DNA of 64,000 bases, from contig OV050031.1 of assembly GCA_920105625.2 (NCBI GenBank), forward strand, positions 88,173,995 through 88,237,994, written 5' to 3'. Every line of letters starts with the position of its first letter. Position 1 is the first letter of the stretch. Below are positions 1 through 10,979 of the stretch, one piece after another. The stretch comes from Clusia tigrina. Lineage: Eukaryota > Arthropoda > Insecta > Diptera > Clusiidae. Under the pieces are notes generated by a model that worked only from the letters and a program-made list of their open reading frames with translations, had not been told where the DNA came from and searched no databases. The position numbers and the translations under genes are program-made.

Positions 1-1875
1 AGGCATAGATTAGGCAGCAGATCCCCCCAATCGACAGCGGAAGCGACTGAGACGCCTACAGAGACGCTGACAGAGTTTGCGACGCCGACTGAGACACCGA
101 CTGACGCAGATAGGGGTAGATATAGGCATAGAGAAGGCACCAGATCCCCCCCCAATCGACAGCGGCGGCGACTGAGACGCCTACAGAGACGCTGACAGAG
201 GCTGTGACGCCGACTGAGACGTCGACTGAGGCAGATAGGGGTAGATATAGGCATAGAGAAGGAAGCAGACCCCCCAATGGACAGCGGCAGCGACTGAGAC
301 GCTTACAGAGACGCTGACAGGGACTGCGACGCCGACTGAGACGTCGACTGAGGCAGATAGGGGTAGATATAGGCATAGAGAAGGCAGCAGATTGCCCCAA
401 TCGACGGCGGCAACGGCTGAGACACCTACAGAGACGCTGACAGAGGCTGCGACGCCTACTGAAATGCAGACTGAGGCAGATAGGGGTAGATATAGGCATA
501 GAGAAGGCACCAAATCCCCCCCCAATCGACAGCGGCGGCGACTGAGACGCCTACAGAGACGCTGACAGAGTTTGCGACGCCGACTGAGACGTCGACTGAG
601 GCAGATAGGGGTAGATATAGGCATAGAGAAGGCAGCAGACCCCCCAATGGACAGCGGCAGCGACTGAGACGCTTACAGAGACGCTGACAGAGTTTGCGAC
701 GCCGACTGAGACACCGACTGACGCAAATAGGGGTAGATATAGGCATAGAGAAGGCACCAGATCCCCACCCCCCCCAATCGACAGCGGCGGCGACTGAGAC
801 GCCTACAGAAACGCTGACAGAGGCTGTGACGCCGACTGAGACGTCGACTGAGGCAGATAGGGGTAGATATAGGCATAGAGAAGGCAGCAGACCCCCCAAT
901 CGACAGCGGCAGCGACTGAGACGCCTACAGAGACGCTGACAGATGCTGCGACGCCGACTGCGGCAGATAGGATTAGATATAGGCATAGAGAATGTAGCAG
1001 ACTCCCCCCAATCGACAGCAGCAGCCACTGAGACGCCTACAGAGACGCTGACAGAGGCTGCGAAGCCGACTGAGACGCCGTCTGAGCCATATAGTGCTAG
1101 ATATATTCATATAGAAGGCAGCAGACCCCCCAATCGACAGCGGCAGCGACTGAGACGCCTACAGAGACGCTGACAGAGGCTGCGACGCCGACTGCGGCAG
1201 ATAGGGGTAGATATAGGCATAGAGAAGGCAGCAGACCCCCCAATCGACAGCAGCAGTGACTGAGACGCCTACAGAGACGCTGACAGAGGCTGCGACGCCT
1301 ACTGAAATGCAGACTGAGGCAGATAGGAGTAGATATAGGCATAGAGAAGGCAGCAGACCCCCCAATCGACAGTGGCAGCGACTGAGACGCCTACAGTGAC
1401 GCTGACAGAGGCTGCGACGCCGACTGCTACGTCGACTGAGGCAGATAGGGGTAGATCGCAGACTGAGGCAGATAGGGGTAGATATAGGCATAGAGAAGGC
1501 ATCAGACCCCCAATCGACAGCGGCAGCGACTGAGACGCCTACAGAGATGCTGACAGAGGCTGCGACGCCGACTGAGACGCCGACTGAGGCAGATAGGTGT
1601 AGATATAGGCATAGATAAGGCAGCAGACCCCCCAACCGAGAGCGGCAGCGACTGAGACGCCTACAGAGACGCTGACAGAGGCTGCGACGCCGACTGAGGC
1701 AGATAGGGGTAGATATATGCTTAGAGAAGGCAGCAGATCCCCTCCCCCCAATCGACAGCGGCTGCGACTGAGACGCCTACAGAGGCGCTAACGGAGGCTG
1801 CGACGCCGACTGAGACGTCGAATGAGGTAGATAGGGGTAGATATAGACATAGAGAAGGCAGCCGACCACCGAAAC

Positions 1876-1997
1876 GACAGCGGAAACGACTGAGACGCCC
1901 ACAGGAACGCTGACAGAGGCTTCGACGCCCACTGAGACGCCGACTGAGGCAGATTGGGGTAGATATAGGCATAGAGAAGGCAGCAGACCCACCAATC
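1876..1997 (+). repeat. Marker monomer 1 of 13
   Basis: Recognised by GCGGAAACGACTGAGACGCC followed by CACAGGAACGC, CTTCGACGCCCACTG and CAGATTGGGG. The upstream monomer ends CACCGAAAC instead of the usual C-run and AATC. It is followed by GATAGCGACAGAGACTGACACG and three copies of CCTACAGAGACG at 2020-2055. Confidence 0.9.
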
Positions 1998-2019
1998 GAT
2001 AGCGACAGAGACTGACACG

Positions 2020-2055
2020 CCTACAGAGACGCCTACAGAGACGCCTACAGAGACG
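2020..2055 (+). repeat. Triplicated 12-mer inside a monomer
   Basis: Three perfect copies of CCTACAGAGACG in a row, where most monomers have one. Repeated at 5231-5266. Later equivalents have two copies. Confidence 0.9.
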
Positions 2056-5000
2056 CTGAAAGAGGTTTCGACGCCGACTGAGATGCAGACTGAGACGCCG
2101 ACTGAGGCAGATAGGGCTAGATATAGTCATAGAGAAGGCAGCAGACCCCCCCCCCAATCGACAGCAGCAGCGACCGAGACGCCTACAGAGACGCTGACAG
2201 AGGCTGCGACGCCGACTGAGATGCCGACTGAGGCAGATAAGGGTAGATATAGGTATAGAGAAGGAAGCAGACCACCCCAATCGACAGCGGCAGCGACTGG
2301 GACAACTACAGAGACGCTGACAGAGGCTGCGACGCCGACTGAGACGCCGACTGAGGCAGAGAGGGGTTGATATATGCATAGAGAAGGCAGCAGACCCCCC
2401 AATGGATAGCGGCAGTGATTGAGACGCCTACAGACACTCTTACAGAGGCTGTGACGCCGACTGAGACGCCGACTGAATCAGAGAGGGGTAGATATACGCA
2501 TAGAGAAGGCAGCAGACCCCTCAATCGACAGCGGCAGCGACTGGGAAGCCTACAGAGACGCTGACAGAAGCTGCGACGCCGACTGAGACTCCGACTGAGC
2601 CAGATAGTGCTTGATATAGGCATATAGAAGACAGCAGACCCCCAATGGACAGCGGCAGCGACTGAGACTCCTACAGAGACGCTGACAGAGGCTGCAACGC
2701 CGACTGCGGCAGCTAGGAGTATATATAGGCATATTGAAGGCAGCAGACCCCCCAATGGACAGCGGCAGCGACTGAGACGCCTACAGTGACGCTGACAGAG
2801 GCTGCGACGCCGACTGATACGCCGACTGAGGCAGATAGGGGTAAATATAGGCATAGATAAGGCAGCAGACCCCCAACCGAGAGCGGCAGCGACTGAGACT
2901 CCTACAGAGCCGCTGACTGAGGCTGCGACGCCGACTGAGACGCCGACTGAGGCAGATAAGGGTAGATATAGGCATAGATTAGGCAGCAGATCCCCCCCAA
3001 TCGACAGCGGCAGCGACTGAGACGCCTACAGACACGCTGACAGAGACTGCGACGCCGACTGAGACGCAGATTGCGACAGATAGGGGTAGATGTAGGTATA
3101 CAGAAGGAAGCAGACCACCCCAATCGACAGCGGCAGCGACTGAGACAACTACAGAGACGCTGACAGAGGCTGCGACGCCGACTGAGACGCCGACTGAGGC
3201 AGAGAGGGGTTGATATATGCATAGAGAAGGCAGCAGACCCCCCAATCGATAGCGGCAGTGATTGAGACGCCTACAGACACGCTTACAGAGGCTGCGACGC
3301 CGACTGATACGCCGACTGAGGCAGATAGGGGTAGATATAGGCATAGATTAGGCAGCAGATCCCCCCAATCGACAGCGGAAGCGACTGAGACGCCTACAGA
3401 GACGCTGACAGAGTTTGCGACGCCGACTGAGACACCGACTGACGCAGATAGGGGTAGATATAGGCATAGAGAAGGCACCAGATCCCCCCCAATCGACAGC
3501 GGCGGCGACTGAGACGCCTACAGAGACGCTGACAGAGGCTGTGACGCCGACTGAGACGTCGACTGAGGCAGATAGGGGTAGATATAAGCATAGAGAAGGC
3601 AGCAGACCCCCCAATGGACAGCGGCAGCGACTGAGACGCTTACAGAGACGCTGACAGGGACTGCGACGCCGACTGAGACGTCGACTGAGGCAGATAGGGG
3701 CAGATATAGGCATAGAGAAGGCAGCAGATTGCCCCAATCGACGGCGGCAACGGCTGAGACACCTACAGAGACGCTGACAGAGGCTGCGACGCCTACTGAA
3801 ATGCAGACTGAGGCAGATAGGAGTAGATATAGGCATAGAGAAGGCAGCAGACCCCCCAATGGACAGCGGCAGCGACTGAGACGCTTACTGAGACGCTGAC
3901 AGAGTTTGCGACGCCGACTGAGACACCGACTGACGCAGATAGGGGTAGATATAGGCATAGAGAAGGCACCAGATCCCCACCCCCCCAATCGACAGCGGCG
4001 GCGACTGAGACGCCTACAGAAACGCTGACAGAGGCTGTGACGCCGACTGAGACGTCGACTGAGGCAGATAGGGGTAGATATAGGCATAGAGAAGGCAGCA
4101 GACCCCCCAATCGACGGCGGCAGCGACTGAGACGCCTACAGAGATGCTGACAGAGGCTGCGACGCCGACTGCGGCAGATAGGATTAGATATAGGCATAGA
4201 GAATGTAGCAGACTCCCCCCAATCGACAGCAGCAGCCACTGAGACGCCTACAGAGACGCTGACAGAGGCTGCGAAGCCGACTGAGACGCCGTCTGAGCCA
4301 GATAGTGCTAGATATATTCATATAGAAGGCAGCAGACCCCCCAATCGACAGCGGCAGGGACTGAGACGCCTACAGAGACGCTGACAGAGGCTGCGACGCC
4401 GACTGCGGCAGATAGGGGTAGATATAGGCATAGAGAAGGCAGCAGACCCCCCAATCGACAGCAGCAGTGACTGAGACGCCTACAGAGACGCTGACAGAGG
4501 CTGCGACGCCTACTGAAATGCAGACTGAGGCAGATAGGAGTAGATATAGGCATAGAGAAGGCAGCAGACCCCCCAATCGACAGTGGCAGCGACTGAGACG
4601 CCTACAGTGACGCTGACAGAGGCTGCGACGCCGACTGCTACGCCGACTGAGGCAGATAGGGGTAGATCGCAGACTGAGGCAGATAGGGGTAGATATAGGC
4701 ATAGAGAAGGCATCAGACCCCCAATCGACAGCGGCAGCGACTGAGACGCCTACAGAGATGCTGACAGAGGCTGCGACGCCGACTGAGACGCCGACTGAGG
4801 CAGATAGGGGTAGATATAGGCATAGATAAGGCAGCAGACCCCCCAACCGAGAGCGGCAGCGACTGAGACGCCTACAGAGACGCTGACAGAGGCTGCGACG
4901 CCGACTGAGGCAGATAGGGGTAGATATATGCTTAGAGAAGGCAGCAGATCCCCTCCCCCCAATCGACAGCGGCTGCGACTGAGACGCCTACAGAGGCGCT

Positions 5001-5086
5001 GACGGAGGCTGCGACGCCGACTGAGACGTCGAATGAGGTAGATAGGGGTAGATATAGACATAGAGAAGGCAGCCGACCACCGAAAC

Positions 5087-5208
5087 GACAGCGGAAACGA
5101 CTGAGACGCCCACAGGAACGCTGACAGAGGCTTCGACGCCCACTGAGACGCCGACTGAGGCAGATTGGGGTAGATATAGGCATAGAGAAGGCAGCAGATC
5201 CACCAATC
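5087..5208 (+). repeat. Marker monomer 2 of 13
   Basis: Same diagnostic changes, 3211 bp after marker 1. It is followed by three CCTACAGAGACG 12-mers at 5231-5266, shared only with marker 1. Confidence 0.9.
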
Positions 5209-5230
5209 GATAGCGACAGAGACTGACACG

Positions 5231-5266
5231 CCTACAGAGACGCCTACAGAGACGCCTACAGAGACG
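5231..5266 (+). repeat. Triplicated 12-mer inside a monomer, second instance
   Basis: Three perfect copies of CCTACAGAGACG, exactly 3211 bp after the first instance, so it was carried along by block duplication. Confidence 0.9.
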
Positions 5267-5356
5267 CTGAAAGAGGTTTCGACGCCGACTGAGATGCAGA
5301 CTGAGACGCCGACTGAGGCAGATAGGGGTAGATATAGTCATAGAGAAGGCAGCAGA

Positions 5357-5371
5357 CCCCCCCCCCCCCCC
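5357..5371 (+). repeat. C15 homopolymer run
   Basis: The C-run between CAGCAGA and AATCGACAG, expanded to 15 from the usual 5-8. Confidence 0.9.
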
Positions 5372-6998
5372 AATCGACAGCAGCAGCGACCGAGACGCCT
5401 ACAGAGACGCTGACAGAGGCTGCGACGCCGACTGAGATGCCGACTGAGGCAGATAAGGGTAGATATAGGTATAGAGAAGGCAGCAGACCCCCAATCGACA
5501 GCGGCAGCGACGCCTACAGAGACGCTGACAGAGGCTGCGACGCCGACTGAGACGCAGATTGCGACAGATAGTGGTAGATGTAGGGCATAGAGAAGGAAGC
5601 AGACCACCCCAATCGACAGCGGCAGCGACTGGGACAACTACAGAGACGCTGACAGAGGCTGCGACGCCGACTGAGACGCCGACTGAGGCAGAGAGGGGTT
5701 GATATATGCATAGAGAAGGCAGTAGACCCCCCAATGGATAGCGGCAGTGATTGAGACGCCTACAGACACGCTTACAGAGGCTGTGACGCCGACTGAGACG
5801 CCGACTGAATCAGATAGGGGTAGATATACGCATAGAGAAGGCAGCAGACCCCTCAATCGACAGCGGCAGCGACTGGGAAGCCTACAGAGACGCTGACAGA
5901 AGCTGCGACGCCGACTGAGACTCCGACTGAGCCAGATAGTGCTTGATATAGGCATATAGAAGACAGCAGACCCCCAATGGATAGCGGCAGCGACTGAGAC
6001 TCCTACAGAGACGCTGACAGAGGCTGCAACGCCGACTGCGGCAGCTAGGAGTATATATAGGCATATTGAAGGCAGCAGACCCCCCCAATGGACAGCGGCA
6101 GCGACTGAGACGCCTACAGTGACGCTGACAGAGGCTGCGACGCCGACTGATACGCCGACTGAGGCAGATAGGGGTAGATATAGGCATAGATAAGGCAGCA
6201 GACCCCCAACCGAGAGCGGCAGCGACTGAGACTCCTACAGAGACGCTGACTGAGGCTGCGACGCCGACTGAGACGCCGACTGAGGCAGATAAGGGTAGAT
6301 ATAGGCATAGATTAGGCAGCAGATCCCCCCCAATCGACAGCGGCAGCGACTGAGACACCTACAGAGACGCTGACAGAGTTTGCGACGCCGACTGAGACAC
6401 CGACTGACGCAGATAGGGGTAGATATAGGCATAGAGAAGGCACCAGATCCCCCCCCCAATCGACAGCGGCAGCGACTGAGACGCCTACAGACACGCTGAC
6501 AGAGACTGCGACGCCGACTGTGACGCCGACTGAGGCAGATAGGGGTAGATATAGGCATAGATTAGGCAGCAGATCCCCCCAATCGTCAGAGGCAGCGACT
6601 GAGACGCCTACAGAGATGCTGACAGAGGTTTCGACGCCGACTGAGATGCAGACTGAGACGCCGACTGAGGCAGATAGGGGTAGATATAGTCATAGAGAAA
6701 GCAGCAGACCCCCCCCCCCAATCGACAGCAGCAGCGACCGAGACGCCTACAGAGACGCTGGCAGAAGCTGCGACGCCGCCTGAGACTCCGACTGAGCCAG
6801 ATAGTGCTAGATATAGGCATATAGAAGACAGCAGACCCCCAATGGACAGCGGCAGCGACTGAGACTCCTACAGAGACGCTGATAGAGGCTGCAACGCCGA
6901 CTGCGGCAGATAGGAGTATATATAGGCATAGAGAAGGCAGCAGACCATCCCAATGGACAGCGGCAGCGATTGAGACGCCTACAGAGAAGCTGACTGAG

Positions 6999-7040
6999 CC
7001 ATAGAGAAAGCAGCAGATATAGCCATAGAGAAATCGACAG
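6999..7040 (+). repeat. Rearranged monomer tail without a C-run
   Basis: CCATAGAGAAAGCAGCAGAT is followed by a second ATAGCCATAGAGAAA that joins ATCGACAG directly. The tail is partly duplicated and the C-run is missing. The same structure recurs at 29694-29735. Confidence 0.85.
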
Positions 7041-7642
7041 CGGCAGCGACTGAGACGCCGACAGACACGCTGACAGGGACTGCGACGCCGACTGAGACGC
7101 CGACTGAGGCAGATAAGGGTAGATATAGGCATAGATTAGGCAGCAGATCCCCCCAATCGATAGCGACAGCGACTGAGACGCCTACAGAGACGCTGACAGA
7201 GTTTGCGACGCCGACTGAGACACCGACTGAGGCAGATAGGGGTAGATATAGGCATAGAGAAGGCAGCAGACCCCCCAATCGACAGCAGCAGTGACTGAGA
7301 CGCCTACAGAGACCCTGACAGAGGCTGCGACGCCGACTGAGACGCCGACTGAGGCAGATAGGGGTAGATATAGGCATAGATAAGGCAGCAGACCACCCCA
7401 ACCGAGACCGGCAGCGACTGAGACGCCTACAGAGACGCTGACAGAGGCTGCGACGCCGACTGAGGCAGATAGGGGTAGATATATGCATAGAGAAGGCAGC
7501 AGATCCCCTCCCCCCCAATCGACAGCGGCAGCGACTGAGACGCCTACAGAGGCGCTGACGGAGGCTGCGACGCCGACTGAGACGTCGAATGAGGTAGATA
7601 GGGGTAGATATAGACATAGAGAAGGCAGACGACCACCGAAAC

Positions 7643-7764
7643 GACAGCGGAAACGACTGAGACGCCCACAGGAACGCTGACAGAGGCTTCGACGCCCACT
7701 GAGACGCCGACTGAGGCAGATTGGGGTAGATATAGGCATAGAGAAGGCAGCAGACACACCAATC
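7643..7764 (+). repeat. Marker monomer 3 of 13
   Basis: Same diagnostic changes, 2556 bp after marker 2. From here the upstream context is GCAGACGACC rather than GCAGCCGACC, and the following 12-mer is present twice (7787-7810). Confidence 0.9.
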
Positions 7765-9941
7765 GATAGCGACAGAGACTGACACGCCTACAGAGACGCC
7801 TACAGAGACGCTGAAAGAGGTTTCGACGCCGACTGAGATGCAGACTGAGACGCCGACTGAGGCAGATAGGGGTAGATATAGTCATAGAGAAGGCAGCAGA
7901 CCCCCCCCAATCGACAGCAGCAGCGACCGAGACGCCTACAGAGACGCTGACAGAGGCTGCGACGCCGACTGAGATGCCGACTGAGGCAGATTAGGGTAGA
8001 TATAGGTATAGAGAAGGCAGCAGACCCGCCAATGGACAGCGGCAGCGACTGAGACGCTTACAGAGACGCTGACAGGGACTGCGACGCCGACTGAGACGCC
8101 GACTGAATCAGATAGGGGTAGATATACGCATAGAGAAGGCAGCAGACCCCCCAATCGACAGCGGCAGCGACTGGGAAGCATACAGAGACGCTGACAGAAG
8201 CTGCGACGCCGACTGAGACAGATAGTGCTAAATATAGGCATATAGAAGACAGCAGACCCCCAATGGACAGCGGCAGCGACTGAGACTCCTACAGAGACGC
8301 TGACAGAGGCTGCAACGCCGACTGCGGCAGCTAGGAGTATATATAGGCATATTGAAGGCAGCAGACCCCCCAATGGACAGCGGCAGCGACTGAGACGCCT
8401 ACAGTGACGCTGACAGAGGCTGCGACGCCGACTGATACGCCGACTGAGGCAGATAAGGGTAGATATAGGCATAGATAAGGCAGCAGACCCCCCAACCGAG
8501 AGCGGCAGCGACTGAGACTCCTACAGAGACGCTGACTGAGCCTGCGACGCCGACTGAGACGCCGACTGAGGCAGATAAGGGTAGATATAGGCATAGATTA
8601 GGCAGCAGATCCCCCCCAATCGACAGCGGCAGTGACTGAGACACCTACAGAGACGCTGACACAGTTTGCGACGCCGACTGAGACACCGACTGACGCAGAT
8701 AGGGGTAGATATAGGCATAGAGAAGGCACCAGATCCCCCCCCCCAATCGACAGCGGCAGCGACTGAGACGCCTACAGACACGCTGACAGAAGCTGCGACG
8801 CCGACTGAGACGCCGCCTGAGGCAGATAGGGGTAGATATAGGCATAGATTAGGCAGCAGATCCCCCCCAATCGACAGCGGCAGCGACTGAGACGCCTACA
8901 GAGATGCTGACAGAGGTTTCGACGCCGACTTTGATGCAGACTGAGACGCCGACTGAGGCAGATAGGGGTAGATATAGTCATAGAGAAAGCAGCAGACCCC
9001 CCCCCCCCCCAATCGACAGCAGCAGCGACCGAGACGCCTACAGAGACGCTGACAGAAGCTGCGACGTGAGACTCCGACTGATCCAGATAGTGCTAGATAT
9101 AGGCATATAGAAGACAGCAGACCCCCAATGGACAGCGGCAGCGACTGAGACTCCTACAGAGACGCTGAGAGAGGCTGCAACGCCGACTGCGGCGGATAGG
9201 AGTATATATAGGCATAGAGAAGGCAGCAGACCATCCCAATGGACAGCGGCAGCGATTAAGACGCCTACAGAGAAGCTGACAGAGGCTGCGACGCCGACTG
9301 AGATGCCGACTGAGGCAGATAAGGGTAGATATAGGCATAGAGATGGCAGCAGACCCCCAATCGACAGCGGCAGCGACGCCTACAGAGACGCTCACAGAGG
9401 CTGCGACGCCGACTGAGACGCAGATTGCGACAGATAGGGGTAGATGTAGGCATAGAGAAGGAAGCAGACCACCCCAATCGACAGCGGCAGCGACTGAGAC
9501 AACTACAGAGACGCTGACAGAGGCTGCGACGCCGACTGAGCCAGATAGTTCTAGATATAGGCATATAGAAGGCAGCAGACCCCCAATCGACAGCGGTAGC
9601 GACTGAGACTCCTACAGAGACGCTGACAGAGGCTGCGACGCCGACTGCGGCAAATAGGAGTATATATAGGCATAGAGAAGGCAGCAGACCCCCCAATCGA
9701 CAGCAGCAGTGACTGAGACGCCTACAGAGACGCTGACAGAGGCTGCGACGCCTACTGAAATGCAGACTGAGGCAGATAGGAGTAGATATAGGCATAGAGA
9801 AGGCAGCAGACCCCCCAATCGACAGCGGCAGCGAATGAGACGCCTACAGTGACGCTGACAGAGGCTGCGACGCCGACTGCTACGCCGACTGAGGCAGATA
9901 GGGGTAGATATAGGCATAGAGAAGGCATCAGACCCCCAATC

Positions 9942-10063
9942 GACAGCGGCAGCGACTGAGACGCCTACAGAGATGCTGACAGAGGCTGCGACGCCGACTG
10001 AGACGCCGACTGAGGCAGATAGGGGTAGATATAGGCATAGAGAAGGCAGCAGACCCCCCAACC
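9942..10063 (+). repeat. Representative canonical 122-bp satellite monomer
   Basis: From GACAGCGG to the base before the next GAGAGCGG is exactly 122 bp. After the first ten bases it divides into 12-mers: GCGACTGAGACG, CCTACAGAGATG, CTGACAGAGGCT, GCGACGCCGACT, GAGACGCCGACT, GAGGCAGATAGG, GGTAGATATAGG, CATAGAGAAGGC, AGCAGACCCCCC. The first six are clearly related, so the monomer probably grew from a 12-bp minisatellite. Unlike most neighbours, this copy has GATGCTG rather than GACGCTG. Confidence 0.9.
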
Positions 10064-10302
10064 GAGAGCGGCAGCTACTGAGACGCCTACAGAGACGCTG
10101 ACAGAGGCTGCGACGCCGACTGAGGCAGATAGGGGTAGATATATGCATAGAGAAGGCAGCAGATCCCCTCCCCGCCAATCGACAGCGGCAGCGACTGAGA
10201 CGCCTACAGAGGCGCTGACGGAGGCTGCGACGCCGACTGAGACGTCGAATGAGGTCGATAGGGGTAGATATAGACATAGAGAAGGCAGACGACCACCGAA
10301 AC

Positions 10303-10424
10303 GACAGCGGAAACGACTGAGACGCCCACAGGAACGCTGACAGAGGCTTCGACGCCCACTGAGACGCCGACTGAGGCAGATTGGGGTAGATATAGGCATA
10401 GAGAAGGCAGCAGACACACCAATC
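10303..10424 (+). repeat. Marker monomer 4 of 13
   Basis: 2660 bp after marker 3, within block B copy 1. The monomer before it has GAATGAGGTCGATAGG in place of GAATGAGGTAGATAGG, a variant shared with markers 5-9. Confidence 0.9.
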
Positions 10425-10979
10425 GATAGCGACAGAGACTGACACGCCTACAGAGACGCCTACAGAGACGCTGAAAGAGTTTTCGACGCCGACTGAGATG
10501 CAGACTGAGACGCCGACTGAGGCAGATAGGGGTAGATATAGTCATAGAGAAGGCAGCAGACCCCCCCCCCCCCCAATCGACAGCAGCAGCGACCTAGACG
10601 CCTACAGAGACGCTGACAGAGGCTGCGACGTCGACTGAGATGCCGACTGAAGCAGATAAGGGTAGATATAGGTATAGAGAAGGCAGCAGACCCCCAATCG
10701 ACAGCGGCAGCGACGCCTACAGAGACGCTGACAGAGGCTGCGACGCCGACTGAGACGCCGACTGAGGCAGAGAGGGGTTGATATAGGCATAGATTAGGCA
10801 GCAGATCCCCCCCAATCGACAGCGGCAGCGACTGAGACGCCTACAGAGATGCTGACAGAGGTTTCGACGCCGACTGAGATGCAGACTGAGACGCCGACTG
10901 AGGCAGATAGGGGTAGATATAGTCATAGAGAAAGCAGCAGACCCCCCCAATCGACAGCAGCAGCGACCGAGACGCCTAC

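Larger units (their letters stand above)
1..2990 (+). repeat. Higher-order repeat block A, copy 1
   Basis: The order of variant monomers matches 3339-6320. The offset is 3338 bp at the left end, 3211 bp over about 1097-2160 and 3333 bp near 2781-2975. Each step is about one monomer, so single monomers were lost or gained between otherwise collinear copies. The copies part company just after 2990. Confidence 0.85.
3339..6320 (+). repeat. Higher-order repeat block A, copy 2
   Basis: Collinear with 1-2990. It shares rare markers such as the 33-bp internal duplication (4663) and the tripled 12-mer (5231-5266). It also has a C15 run at 5357-5371 where copy 1 has a shorter run. Confidence 0.85.
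7920..10790 (+). repeat. Higher-order repeat block B, copy 1
   Basis: Nearly identical to 19425-22300 at an offset of 11515 bp (11503 bp left of about 8220, where this copy lacks 12 bp). Differences are few point changes and C-run lengths, for example C14 at 8997-9010 against C15 at 20511-20525. The copies are separated by the 4.65 kb tandem block. Confidence 0.87.

Noticed and set aside
2068..2080. RNA polymerase III B-box or tRNA-derived origin, suggested by GGTTTCGACGC
   Set aside because: The match to GGTTCGANTCC is imperfect. I found no A-box at the right distance, no cloverleaf and no CCA end.
2068..2090. CENP-B-box-like site around TTTCGACGCCGACTGAG
   Set aside because: It has TTCG, but the required downstream A and CGGG are absent, so it does not meet the established consensus. 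A centromere role cannot be argued from this.
2707..2725. TATA-like promoter in the GGAGTATATATAGG monomers
   Set aside because: It is one variant of the regular GGGTAGATATAGG stretch, repeated in many monomers with no gene downstream.
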